A stretch of 64,000 nt of DNA from Plasmopara viticola. Lineage: Eukaryota; Oomycota; Peronosporomycetes; Peronosporales; Peronosporaceae. The DNA lies in NCBI GenBank assembly GCA_001695595.3, contig MBPM02000057.1, forward strand, positions 434,001 to 498,000. The letters run 5' to 3'. Of this stretch, positions 32,681 through 44,300 are shown in pieces (the first letter of the stretch is position 1; each line of letters begins with the position of its first letter). A model generated the notes under the pieces. It had not been told where the DNA came from. It did no database searches and saw nothing but the letters and a program-made list of their open reading frames with translations. Both the position numbers and the translations under genes were made by a program.

Positions 32681-35336
32681 ATGGCCGACAGTGACAGCGA
32701 CGACGAGCTTATGAGCCGCCTGACCAGGATGGACATGAGCGTTGCGAATAAAAGCGAAGATTGCTGTTATTGTGCGACACCGAACGCCTCGCTTTCGTGT
32801 ACCATTTGCAACAAAGCCATTTATTGTGGCGAGGCAAGTGGGCGCAAATGAGAATGTTTTTATCGTTATAAAGTTTGCTTATGAGAATTTGTAGACTTGT
32901 AAGAGAAGACACGCTCCTGCGCATCGTAATTACTGCATCAAACTGAGGATGGAGAAGGAGGCAGCCGAGGAGTCGGAAGAGGAGGAGTCGGAAGAAGACG
33001 AGAGCAACTCGGAGAGTGAAGATGTGGCTCACGCTCCGCTTTCAGCAGGTCGTAAATCTAGTGGAGGAAGTGCTATTTCTAGCCTTACACCTGAGCAGAT
33101 TAAAAAGCTTCTAGAGCTGGCAACTAAAGCGGATTTGATCAAATCGAGCTCGTCTATCGACAAATTGCAACGGCAAATAGCTCAATTAATGGCGGACAGG
33201 ACGAAGGGAGGAATGAGAGAACGAGGTACTTCAGGTGCCAATTCAAAGGAGATTCAAGCTTTGCAGCTAAAATTCAGTGAGCTCGAGAAGAAAACTCAGA
33301 CTGCGGCTTATGCCCCTCAGACTAAAGGCATGATGACCATGGCAAAGAGCGTGTATACGCCGCTGGTAGCGAATGAAGACGCAAGCTTGTCGACGTACTT
33401 AAGTACAAACATGCCAGGGGTACATATCCAGAGCAAAATGAGAGCTGATGGTGTAAGTTCTGATTATCTGGACACTCGAGATGCAATATTTTCGAACGAG
33501 CAAGGTGTACGTTAAACAATTGTGAGTCGTATATATACTGATGTCTTGACAGTGAATGTGTGCACCTTTGCTGGTGACAGCCCGAGAGAGAACCGTATAT
33601 CGCAATGACCGTAGCGGATGATCCAGAATTCAAGAAATACTTTCAGCTGAAGAGCATGAACATGCCAGTGGAGCAGATCAAACTTAAAATGAAGGCTGAT
33701 GGCGTAGATTCAAGGATTTTGGACATTTTGAACGGTGTTTCGCCGAACGACCCTGGTGTACGTTCACACTAGACTTTTATACACTTAGTGGAAAAATCTG
33801 ACAGTGGGGTTTGTTTGTGCACCTTCGGACATAAATTAAAGATATTGGCACCACTATCCCCTTTACAACCGGCAAGTGGTGGGTACAGCTGGCCATATAT
33901 GCCTGCTGCGACCCCAGTTGTTCCGTACAAACCGTTGTATGTCAAAGATGACCCGAAATTCCAGAAATATTTCAAGCTGCGACAATTTGGCTTGCCCGAC
34001 GAGCAAATCAAGCTTAAGATGAAGGCGGATGAGATTGACCCTCATCTACTTGATTGTCCAAATGAGGTATCGCCAAACGATCTTGGTGTAAGTCGTTGAT
34101 TTCTTTTTGCAAGTTTGTTGCATTCAAGTCAATGTTTGATTGCTCATTTTGCTTGACTTAGCCACCTGTTCAAGCTCCAGCATCTCCTACTGGACCTGTT
34201 TCAATGGAACAGCTTTTCAGTATTCTTATGCAACACCAACAAATCATTCAGCAAGGTGATAGAAGGCTTGACTTAGTCAAATGTGCTTGCTAGTGATTGA
34301 TAGGTGCTTGTCTGTGGTGAATTTAGTATCAAACGGAGGAGGTGGAAGCGGTGGTGCCCGTGGGCAAATCAGTAGTGGTGGTGGTGTGCTTGATGGCATG
34401 CCACTACGATCAGTAGAAGACCAAATGGCTCAGGAACTAGCAGCTGCAGAAAGTGCCATCGATGACATTTTTGGCGACACATCGCAGCAGTCAAAAGGCA
34501 GTGGTGGAATGAGTATGATTGAACAGTTAGAGAAGAAAGCACGAAAGGATAGCAATAAGAAGCTTGTGGAGAATCGAAAGGAGGTAAATCGTTTGATTGC
34601 TGAACTATTAACGACAAAGCTTTACACCGATGAAGAGGCGATTGCTTTTTACAAAATGATTGCTCCCAAGCTAGAGGAGTATGGGCTTGCTTTGGGAAGT
34701 GACGCGGGTCAGACTTGGTCATCGCGCTTGCTCATAAAGGACAAGGAATCTCGTGAATGGTATTTTACAGAGCAGGAACGGCTGGATGCTGGTAGAGCAT
34801 ACGGACGGCTATGGGGACTTTCGTTTTTGGAACGTGATGCTGGTCAGTTGATTGCGAAGCGCGCACAAATTCTTAATGCTCCTGCTACAATGCGAGTGAT
34901 GGCGAAAGGAAAACCAGAATTGATTGATAAGTTTACGCAGCTGTTGAAAGATACGGTGAAGCTTAAACTTAAAGTTTTCCAAAATTCTTTGTACGCGGCA
35001 GAAGTGCGGCATTTGCATACCCATAACATTCCCGAGCGTTTGGAGGAACGTGGTACGGAACTCATCGATTCTGCGATAGTCCTAGCCGACGCTTCGATGG
35101 ACTTAGCGGAAGAAGAGTTTCGATTGCTCGAAAATATTACACGAGCCAGGAAAATTAGAGCCGTGGCTGTTGTCCATGCTGCTGAGAAGGCAGTGACATT
35201 GGTTGGCATTGTGAAGAAGATTGGTACCAATGGAGTCAATGAGACCCGGCTGCAGGAAGTGCAAGCCAAATTAACAAAGATTAAAGAATTATATTTAACA
35301 GATGAAAAGGAAGAAGAAGAAGATGATGTGGTGTAA
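32681..35336 (+). CDS. MYND zinc finger protein with three CCDC53-like repeats
   Basis: Six exons: 32681-32833, 32895-33506, 33581-33757, 33842-34087, 34162-34255 and 34327-35336, giving 763 aa in frame. A MYND zinc finger spans the first splice: CCYCATPNASLSCTIC, then YCGE joined to TCKRRHAPAHRNYC. An acidic stretch follows. Three copies of a motif like that of WASH-complex subunit CCDC53/WASHC3 come next: MPGVHIQSKMRADGV; then DPEFKKYFQL with MPVEQIKLKMKADG; then DPKFQKYFKL with LPDEQIKLKMKADE. A Gly-rich linker leads to a long helical C-terminus that I do not recognise. The first intron is GC-AG (GAG|GCAAGT). Introns 2-4 fall at the same place after each repeat (NEQG, NDPG, NDLG), so the repeats arose by exon duplication. 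A role in actin or endosomal WASH-like complexes is only a guess. Confidence 0.8.
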
Positions 35337-35466
35337 GGAGCGCCAAGGGCAAAGCATTTTAATATAGAAAAGCAAACTAAACTTTGTGTTACACCTTCTA
35401 TATAGCGATTAAAATTATAAGCACACGATGAATCCTTCATTTTCTAGTTGCTGATCGTTTCCTTGT

Positions 35467-36759
35467 TCACTGTCGAAGTTGGCCAAAAAGCGAGCGAAAC
35501 AGCTCGTCCACGTCCATGTCCGGAGTCGGATACGGCTCGGGGAACATGAAGTTTTCCAGCTTGGGGTGCAACGTGTAGCGCAATTGACGGCCTTTGCTCG
35601 CTTTGCGATTTACAATTTTCTTTTTGCGGTAGGTGCGCCTCACTATAGTGTCTTGGCCAGCGCCACCGCCACTTTCGATAAATTCTTTGAGGACCTGCTG
35701 GTAAAACTCCGAATCGTCGTACATGAGCTCGTCTAGCAGATCCTCGGCTCCCTCTGTCGCCTCAGTCATACGTGTCTGTAATGGTGCATGAGCCTTTCGT
35801 TTGACTCGCTGAGGATCTACAAGCACCGCGTCCACCTGGGCCAAGATATCCTGATTCACAACTTTAAACTTTTTGGCCTGATTTTTCTTGCCACCAGCTG
35901 CCAAATCTGTCTTGCGCATGCATGTGTTGAGAATATCGTTGTATTGAGGAAGCATGGCTCGGTTGCTGGTCGTGATTTCCTGCCACAAATCATCAGACGT
36001 GCACTTACGCTTCTTTGATGGCGCGTCAGGAGCGCTCAATTCTGGTATGTTACAGAGCTTTGATTGGAGCGATGACACAGCATCGATGCATTTGTAGAGC
36101 TCAGCAATTGCCTCCTTGGTCTTGCTCCTCGTGTCTTCATCACTCAACTCTACGTCCGTCTCATTTGCTGTCGCGTTTTTGACCGTGTTCAACATTCGCT
36201 TTGTGTATATTTGCACCTCAAGACATCGATCCCAGAAAAGCTTTTGTTTACGAACGAGATTGGCCTTATGTACGACCTTCTCGCTGTCGTGTGCGCCCAT
36301 AAGTCGTGCCGAGTCTTCCTTCTGAAAACCGCGAATAAGCTTTTCAGCACGTTTATCCTCATCTTCATTGTCCTCCGATTCGTCTTCCTTTTCGACTTCC
36401 TCATTAACCTCTTTCTCATCGTCAGACGTCCCGAACGGCTGAGCATCCGACCACTCGGCCATCTCATCTTCGTCGGGCGACTCCATACCATTCCTCAGTT
36501 CCTTTCGCTTCACAACTTTACCGGCATACTCTTTACTGTCCATAATCCCTTCAGCATCCCAATTTTTGACACGTAAATAAGACGCGTGTTCGCGCTGTTT
36601 GCTACGACTTTCACTCTCCGCCTGCAGTCGCTGCTTGCGGGACGAGCTTAATTGCGCCAAGCTCGTCAGTTCACCATCGGAGTCTGGAGCGTGAGCTACA
36701 GCACGCGTACCGTCGTCAAAGTCCTCAGCTTCATCGATATTGAACGCGTCCGAGGCCAT
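35467..36759 (-). CDS. AATF: AATF/BFR2 (Che-1) ribosome-biogenesis factor
   Basis: Single exon, 430 codons from the first ATG (MASDAFNIDEAEDFDD); the frame runs ten codons further up without an ATG. AATF/Bfr2 is a nucleolar factor of early small-subunit pre-rRNA processing. The N-terminus is acidic. A central segment, RKQKLFWDRCLEVQIYTKRML, matches the family's leucine-zipper region. The C-terminal TRAUB domain is clear: YRKKKIVNRKASKGRQLRY, then HPKLENFMFPEP and a final DELFRSLFGQ. Two basic stretches could be nuclear localisation signals. It ends 130 bp from the end of the convergent MYND gene. Confidence 0.92.
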   Translation of the reverse strand: MASDAFNIDEAEDFDDGTRAVAHAPDSDGELTSLAQLSSSRKQRLQAESESRSKQREHASYLRVKNWDAEGIMDSKEYAGKVVKRKELRNGMESPDEDEMAEWSDAQPFGTSDDEKEVNEEVEKEDESEDNEDEDKRAEKLIRGFQKEDSARLMGAHDSEKVVHKANLVRKQKLFWDRCLEVQIYTKRMLNTVKNATANETDVELSDEDTRSKTKEAIAELYKCIDAVSSLQSKLCNIPELSAPDAPSKKRKCTSDDLWQEITTSNRAMLPQYNDILNTCMRKTDLAAGGKKNQAKKFKVVNQDILAQVDAVLVDPQRVKRKAHAPLQTRMTEATEGAEDLLDELMYDDSEFYQQVLKEFIESGGGAGQDTIVRRTYRKKKIVNRKASKGRQLRYTLHPKLENFMFPEPYPTPDMDVDELFRSLFGQLRQ

Positions 36760-36908
36760 ACAGGCGATGGTCTGAGTTCGTGCTGACAAGCAAGCGTACG
36801 GTTGGAGGAAATCGTTTCAAAGAGCTTTTTTATTTCCGATATTAAGATGAAAATCCCTTTCTGACATTTTTCAAAATACTTTCGTACGCAAAGCACAGTC
36901 CTCCCCCA

Positions 36909-37230
36909 ATGTAATGTATTACGTTATCGCGTTGCCAAGTTATGCACGTGCTGGGCTCAGTCTGGCTAGTCCACGGCATAGAGTGGTGTCCGCATACGTC
37001 GGGTCTCGTTCGGCGGGCAGTGCAGCCAGCACCGAGGTCGTGAGGGTCTTCCATTATTTTGCTTAGCTCTGACTTGGTAAGAGCCCAGGTGGCGCCCGGT
37101 GCTGGAGACCGTCGCGTCGAGGGTGAGACTCGTTAGAGACCTGCAGCTGCCCGAGAGCACCTGCCCGAATTGCGCGAGCATTAAGCCCCCGCGCTTGGAA
37201 GGAGGGCATCACCCCAACCTTTTCCAAGCT
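36909..37230. repeat. Left inverted repeat of a 2.3-kb composite element
   Basis: About 320 bp that recurs in reverse complement at 38849-39175 with few mismatches, so a 71-aa frame is readable in both copies in opposite orientation (about 36966-37181 minus and 38899-39114 plus). GC content is high compared with the surroundings. It could be a terminal inverted repeat of a non-autonomous DNA transposon or two insertions of one small element; no target-site duplication was found by eye. Confidence 0.85.
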
Positions 37231-37240
37231 AAATTTTAGC

Positions 37241-37320
37241 TGGCCAATGTGGGATTCGAACCCACGCCCTTTCGGATAAGTGCCTTAAATTGGCGCCTTA
37301 GACCGCTCGGCCAATTGACC
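37241..37320 (-). tRNA. tRNA-Leu(AAG)-like sequence, probably a pseudogene
   Basis: Minus strand. A seven-pair acceptor stem (GGTCAAT with ATTGGCC, one G-T pair), D-arm GCCGAGCGGTCTAAGGC, loop TTAAGGC with anticodon AAG, a short variable arm and a perfect T-arm GTGGGTTCGAATCCCAC with a trailing A. This is the layout of a class II leucine tRNA. The anticodon stem, however, is CCAAT against ACTTA, where only two of five positions pair (ATTGG would be expected). This damage suggests a dead gene or a tRNA-derived element rather than a working tRNA. It lies 10 bp inside the left inverted repeat. Confidence 0.6.
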
Positions 37321-37820
37321 GATAGACGTCCTCCCCCACCAGGACCTTTTTTGACGCTTATCCAGTCAATCGGTCATAAGGCCAAACACCCGTGCCTAAC
37401 TGGCAAACCCCCTTTCTAGGCTACAAAGAAGACTATCGGTCGGTCAGGCGACCATACCACGCATTTTCGGAAAATATTAAAGCCTTTGCACCAAATCCGG
37501 CATCTGTGCCTACAACAAAAGCTGCATCTGCGCCTTATGCGGCAAACAAGAAGCTATCCGCCCGGTAGAGGGCTCAGGCTAAAGGGCTTTTAACAAGCTT
37601 CTCACATCACCGCGGCGGGTAGCGCGTGCCTAACGATCCTTTTTGACCGGAGAGATTGATAAGGAGAGCAGCGAGCGCACCGGTGTATTAACGTCTAGCT
37701 TTTTGCGCCTTAAAGCTTAAAAATAAGCATTTTGTCAATGACAACGCTATTAAAACGACTTCATCACACAGGGCTACCCCCCCCGAAGGTGTTAAATTTG
37801 TCGTCAGACATGCTGCTCTG

Positions 37821-38200
37821 CCACAGATACGTCCGTTCTATCGTTCTAGACATGCACAGATGCAATAGAGACACAACGAAGTGTATTATCATTCTCTTGG
37901 AGCGCTGAGACGCTGCAAGGCCACAGATTCGTCCATTCTATCGTTCTAGACATGCACAGATGCAATAGAGACACAACGAAGTGTAAAATCATTCTGTTGG
38001 AGCGCCGAGACGCTGCAAGCCCACAGATACGTCCTTTCTATCGTTCTAGACATGCAACGATGCAATAGAGCCACAACGAAGTGTATGATCATCTTTGTTG
38101 TAGCGCTAAGACGCGTTTCAGCCAAAGATACGTCCTTTCTATCGTTCTAGATATGCACAGATGCAATAGAGACACAACTAAGTGCACGAGCACGAAATGT
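37821..38200. repeat. Tandem repeat, about 3.8 copies of 100 bp
   Basis: Copies begin at 37821, 37921, 38021 and 38122 (CCACAGATACGTCC, degenerate in the last). Each contains TCTATCGTTCTAGACATGCA and GCAATAGAGACACAACGAAG. Copies differ by scattered substitutions. Non-coding in appearance; a minisatellite inside the inverted-repeat element. Confidence 0.92.
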
Positions 38201-38848
38201 CCCTGAGCTGTCGAATACTCGAATTTTACAGCTAGAATCGATAGAACCTTTAAGGCATCCAAGCCATTTTATTTGCCAGTAATCAAAGCTAATCATATTT
38301 GCTGCTCTCTGTGAGTGCATCGATCAGAATACTTTGTCTGACGATAGTCGTTAAGCAAAACTTTGCGACACACCGGAGTCTTCCGAGACAGGATTTGTGC
38401 TCTCACACACTTGCACGTGCAACTAGTAGATCACCGCTACTGGTACCTTCTTTAAGAGCTATCAGGCTCTCATGGGCTAAGCTATCGTAGTGTGCATTGA
38501 CCACACCACCTACATAAGGAAATAATTTTTCCCTAGTAAAACAACCCCGCGCTTGCTGGCGACCAGCAACCCTTTAAACGTCTTCGGCAAGACGACCGTC
38601 CGCCGAGACACGTGATATGTGCTTTATTTTATCGCAATTAATGATGCGGTTCTGCTGAATAACACTTGACTTTATTAAATTGACCAAGTGGGGGCGAGGC
38701 TATGGTCAGGACGAGGAGCTTTTGCAGATTACTTTAAGTTGCCTGTACCATTGTCGAGGCCAAAATACTGGTATGCACGGCGAGCCTTACCCTGAGACTA
38801 TTTTTTTAATACAGCCACCTTGGTTAATTCTGAGAATTGCTCTTTCAA

Positions 38849-39175
38849 AAGCTTGGAAAAGGTTGGGGTGACGCCCTCCTTTCAAGCACGGGGGCTTAAT
38901 GCTCGCGCGCTTCGGGCAGGTGCTCTCGGGCATCCGCAGGTCTCTAACGAGTCTCACCCTCGACGCGACGGTCTCCAGCACCGGGCGCCACCTGGGCTCT
39001 TACCAAGTCAGAGATAAACAAAATAATGGAAGACCCTCACGACCTCGGTGCCGGCTGCACTGCCCGCCGAACGAGACTCGACGTATGCGGACACCACTAT
39101 ATGCCGTGGACTAGCCAGACTGAGCCTAGCACGTGCATAACTTGGCAACGCGATAACGTAACACATCACATTACA
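38849..39175. repeat. Right inverted repeat of the 2.3-kb composite element
   Basis: Reverse complement of 36909-37230. Both copies contain ACGTTATCGCGTTG or its reverse complement at their outer ends, and that 14-mer recurs at 50468-50481. Confidence 0.85.
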
Positions 39176-39399
39176 TGCTCTTCCAAATAAAGGTCATAGC
39201 TTTATCGATTATCAATTCATAAAGCTCACACCTTTGTTGCTTACAGGCAAGAAAGTGCGAACGCTGGCGGAGCTCAGAGTTTGCCAGAAGGAATGTAGCC
39301 CTCAACTATTTCTCATGTGATCTTGGGAAACAAAAACTTTGGTAATCCTGTTCTTGCTCAATTGTAAGCGCGAATGTTACGCACTTCTGACCATTAATT

Positions 39400-39710
39400 A
39401 ATCAAGACCGCTTTGATATCATCTTTACCAAAAAAAGATCTGTTTTTCTTGGCAAAAGGTGGAGTTACTGACTTATACCCTACATTAGGCACTACTGCTG
39501 AGGCTACAGAAGCCTGTGCTGCCTGAGCAACCGAGCATAGACTTTGCTAGTGGCCCTCGTGCAGTCCGACGCATTCTAGCTGCTTAGCAGCAGGAAGGAC
39601 TTAAAATGCAGCCCTTTCCTGAGGGAACGCTTGAGTGGCGCGAACTGCTTGTTTGGCAAATGCAGGAAGGAGGGTCTTTCATCATAGAACCTTCGCGAGA
39701 ATTTAAATAG
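39400..39710 (+). pseudogene. Decayed coding fragment of unknown family
   Basis: Two adjoining frames read like protein: ISSLPKKDLFFLAKGGVTD and YPTLGTTAEATEACAA, then, after a frame change, PSIDFASGPRAVRRILAA, a stop, and MQPFPEGTLEWRELLVWQ up to SREFK and TAG. The composition is protein-like, but I cannot name the family. It lies just outside the right inverted repeat and may be mobile-element debris. Confidence 0.3.
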
Positions 39711-40028
39711 AACATTATCGTAGATTGACTAACTGTGTACCGATCGAAAATTATCCAGTTATGCTGGACGTCACAGGTTATATGATGCACATCTCGGCGC
39801 ATATTATACGTAGTACACTATCTAGGATGATCAAACAAATGCTAATGTACCTTCGTGATTATCACTATTCCTAGGTATCAAATTTTTGCGGTGCAGTCCT
39901 AAAATTACGCACAAGACTACAATTTATGCAGCTTAGAGGCTATATCCACGTGTGGCTCTGACACTTTAGACTGATAATTATAGAAATGCAGGTTCAACTT
40001 GGTTGCCGCAGATAAGCTACACAACAGC

Positions 40029-41141
40029 ATGGGACTTACCGATCTGCCGAGTGACTTGATGGCGGCAACGCTGCGGTTCGTGGACTACACGAGTCTGTTG
40101 CACCTCGAATTAGTGAGTCGCCGTGTGCGGAAAACGATTGTCCTTTGCGGTACGTCGTTCGGGCATACTGAAACTCACGAGTCCTCTTTCCAAATTCTTA
40201 CGCTTTTTTGGCAGATTCGTGGCGAATCCTAGCACAAAATGTAGCGCTGTATGCAAATAGCTACAGTGCTCGACGCTCTGCTGACTGGAAGCGTCTGGCA
40301 GTGCTGACGTATCAACCTGTGAGCGAGGAATTGTCAATGCTGCGTCAAGTACGAGGTTTGGGAAAACATATATTCAGTGCCTAGTATTTAGACGCTCAAC
40401 TATTGCTGTTGTCTTGCAGAGTGTTCGTCAGTTGATCACCCGAACGAGTCAGCGGACAATACCTTGACGAGATCGCATTGTGGCATTGGTGTAGCTCTGC
40501 TGTCCAATACGGTCGTGGCAGATGACCCCTTGGCTTTTGAAGCCATTGCAAAGAGGCTCCAGCTGGAGTGTGGATGTGCTAGAGGGCTACCGTGCTACTG
40601 GAGCAGGTACTAAAAAAAGAGTTTATCGCTAAGGTACACCAGATAACGTTTATGTTGGATGTGGCAGTGCCTCGACGTGGGGACATTCAACGATAGATCA
40701 TCTTCATTATACGCTGCAGGAGAATTGTTTGGTACACAGCGTAAAGATTGTGCCGTACCGGGTCTTTTGGTATCCCGGCAGTCCCACTTACTCACCGAAA
40801 CGAGTATCATTTGCGTTGTATGAATTGGCAGACAACGGAGCGATCGACACGCTGGTTTACGAATCAATGACGTTCAGTATTGTCAAGGAGATGAAGGTAT
40901 GGCAAACCGATAGATAATATGAGGGCCGATGCTGATATTGGGTGGTTTTGTGTAGATGCAAACGTTTGAGTTACCGTGTCGGGTATTTCTTTCCCGAGGC
41001 GTACTGCAATTGAATTTGTATGACAGACAGGAGGACATCGGTGTTGATGTGGCGCGGTGGATGCAGGAAAATCACTTGCCGCCGTATTATACGTGCTTGA
41101 GTTATGTAGGCGTCACAGGACTCTTAGAGTCTGGAACTTAA
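40029..41141 (+). CDS. F-box protein, At4g00755-like
   Basis: Five exons: 40029-40149, 40215-40348, 40422-40606, 40668-40896 and 40956-41141, with introns of 65, 73, 61 and 59 nt, give 284 aa. The N-terminal F-box (LTDLPSDLMAATLRFVD, then LELVSRRVRKTI and DSWRILAQN) would dock to SKP1 in an SCF ubiquitin ligase. The C-terminal half matches the substrate-side domain of the plant At4g00755-type family: YWSS split across exons 3 and 4, VKIVPYRVFWYPGSPTYS, then ELPCRVFLSRGVLQLNL and YYTCLSYVGVTG. Joining exon 3 to the acceptor at 40667 is what restores YWSSAS; the nearer acceptors break the frame. Substrate unknown. Convergent with SAC3. Confidence 0.85.
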
Positions 41142-41390
41142 GTATAGACTAAGGTTAGTAGTTTCTGCCTCATTTTATCTAAATTTTGCTTTGTTAAAGT
41201 GCTGGCTAGTCATGCATCTATCGTTATCATAAATTGTGAATTTCATTGGGCAAAATTCTAAGCTAAATGTATTTAACGAGTAAAGTAATTCCTGTGTGAA
41301 ATATAAACATTTGATGGTAAGTACACGCACTTCGATACTTTTATTCGTGCTCCCTACTCTACCCTGCAAGGTTTCCGCAAAAGATGCCGT

Positions 41391-44300
41391 CTAGTCGTCC
41401 CAATAATTCATAGCTTGGCGGAGCATGCGCTGGAATTGCGACGTTGCAGCACGTTCCTTTTCAATCTCAACTCGAAGACGCTTCATCTTGCCTACCGTTT
41501 TGTACTGCTGTACCGACTTGTTGACTGCACGCAGGGTTCCGAAACTTTTAAGTACGCTTTGTATCGGTACTTGCACTGGTTGCTTCACGACAGGACAATC
41601 ACGCTTAATGCTCGAGCCTGATTCCAGCCGCGTCGATGTGAGGGGAACATTTACAAGACTCGAGCCACTTTGCCAGTCCGTGAGGTCGTAGATGGTTATG
41701 TCACTTAGTGTTTCGAAAAACGTCTCGTAGATCTCTTCAAAAAACTTTCGCCAAGGTAGAAGGACGTCTGCTTCTAGTGGTGTCACTTGCTCTGTTTTGC
41801 CATCTTGAATCAATTGCTCATGAATCGGAAGAAGCGCGCAATAAATTCGTTTCTTGAGCTCGTAAGTCGATACCGGTGTGGCGGCTGTATACGACTGGAA
41901 CAACCGATCGATAAACTCCGCCAAATTCTTGAAGTAGACATCGCACGTCCGGTCTCGATCCACGGAAGAGGTTTCGACGAGAATGCGGGTGACTTCAAGT
42001 GCCGTCAACACAATTTGAATCTCGTGTCTTCGTTTTCGAGAATTCCATCCACGCGGAGAATCCAAGATAGCAAATTGAAGTTCTGGTGGTGGATACACAA
42101 AATCCATGACTTTAGATGACAAAATATCTTGACGCAGACGCGAGAAAACAGCACAAATGCTATTTTGGATATCAATGGACGACTCGAACTGGTTCATCAC
42201 AGCTTTAACATTGTCCTCCAAGAGCTCTTTTAAGCCAACGCTTTTAAAATTGCACACAGGAGGAGACAATTTTGCTATCTTTTGAAGCACTTGTCGAAAC
42301 TTGTGAGGAAGAAAGCCCCCTGCATCGACGAGCTCGACGCTGACTTGGGCCACCTGCGCTTGAAACCGACGCTGCACGTGCTCGATACAACTTTCAAGAG
42401 TGTTCAGCAGTGTAGCTCTCGAAGACTTCATTTCCGCCGAAGCAAATCCGACACAAACAATCGTTACACGGCATCCAGTACTCAGCAGCGACAACAATTC
42501 CCCAACTTGCTCTTCCCAGCTAGTGACATTATCAGCTTGCTGCAGTGTACTTAAATCAACAGGCAGTAATATTGCTGACGTTGCAGCAAGCTTGTCTTGT
42601 TGCCTCTCATGCGTGTTCCGCCGAGTAAACGTCGAGTCAAGATACCGACAGCATACAGCAATACCTTGTGCCATATCATTGCTCGAGTAATACGCACGAT
42701 GACAATCGCGTTCAGGTGTCAGGACATCTTGAGTTCCTGCTCTAACCGCACACCACAAACCAAAGGACGACGAAGCATTCTCTAATAAATCAGCAATCAC
42801 CAACTTCCATGCGATAGACGAAACCTTAGAATTTTGCTTACGAAGAGAAGGACCAACCAGTGCTACAACATCTTCAGCGTGCCAGAGTGACAAAAGTTCT
42901 GCGGTTGAAAATGACGCTTGCTCTTCAGCTTCTAGAATCTTCTTCAATCGCTTAGTACCGATCGAAGTGCCCGACGATCCTCGAAATAGCCACTGCATAC
43001 TGTCTTTTGCCTTTTGATGAGGCTGTTCAAGTCGAAGCTTTGACGCAATAGGAACTGGTCCAGGACCGTCGCGCGACACTCGCACATACTTCTTCCACAA
43101 CTGCAGCCTTAACTTAAGAATTGCACGTCGCTGCTTTTCCTGACGACGCACTTTCTTTCTTTCCGCTTGCTCCTTGGCCAGTTGCGCTTGTCGTTGCGCT
43201 TCAAGTGCAGCCTCGCGTGCTACACGAGCACGAGCTTTTGCTAATTCTTGCTGACGATGTTGTTCGCGCTCTTCTGCCGCCTTCTGCCGAGCTTCTTCTA
43301 GCCTTTTTTCTTCCTCGAGACGCCGCTTTTCTGCAAAAGCTTTTTGCCGTAAAGCCTCTGCTCGTTGCAAATCTGCGGCTCGTTGTCTCTCTGCTTCCCG
43401 AGCGACCTCTTCAACCTTTTTGCGCTGTTCTTCCACTTCTCTTTGCTTTTTCTGTTTGCGCAGTTGGGCTTCGATAACTTCTTGCTTTTGTTTGGCTTCC
43501 TTTTCGACTTGTAATCGGGCCGAAGCTTCCATTCTCTTTTCCTCAGCAGCAGTTTTTGCTTGTGCCTTTTCCTCTTTCGCTTTTTCCAATTCTCGCATAC
43601 GTTCCAGCATCGCTACTTTCTTACGCTCCAGCTCTTTCTTTTTCTCTGCAATCACGTCAAGCTCGACTCTTTTCTGATCAATACCTCTCGAAGGTTGCTG
43701 ACTGGATAATATGTTAGCGTCAGCGTTCATTGCAGGCTGCACTGGGGGTTCTCGACTGTAGTCGACAAAAAAGGAATAGTCGTCCACATACGGAGCCTTT
43801 TCCGGGTACAGTCTTGCCTGCTCTTCCCGTTCAAGGTCTTGTATGAGCTTGCTCAAAGCAGGGTATTCATTTCGAGCATATTCAGTAACTCCGCGGCAAA
43901 CATCGCGTCGTAAATAGTTCCTGAAAATATTATAATAAGCATACTTGAAAGTAAGAATGGGCTTGCCGGATGCAAAAACGACGCAAGTCAACTGATACAC
44001 ACCCTTGCTTCATCCCGACATAAATCTTGGAGCTACGGGTCTGCAACGGCGTATTATTTCGTCGTAGCTGGACGTCTATTGCGATAATGAGCACAAACCA
44101 CGTCACTTTACATCGCCAAATGAGTGAAGCAAAGGTAATGAAGTCTTCATACCTGTTTCAAAGTCGCCTCCAAACTTAACAATTATTGAACTGTCATCGC
44201 CTGCACCAAGTCTACCAGATAGTTGCAACTGATGCTCCTGGCACACGGAATATGCGTGCTCAATGTCGTCAAAGCAAAGTTGTACCACCAAGTCTTCTAA

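Noticed and set aside
37241..37320. Functional tRNA-Leu gene
   Set aside because: Anticodon stem mispaired at three of five positions, so annotated only as tRNA-like.
43121..43677. Plus-strand frames opposite the SAC3 coiled coil
   Set aside because: Long frames here are produced by the Lys/Glu/Arg-rich codon use of the minus-strand gene.
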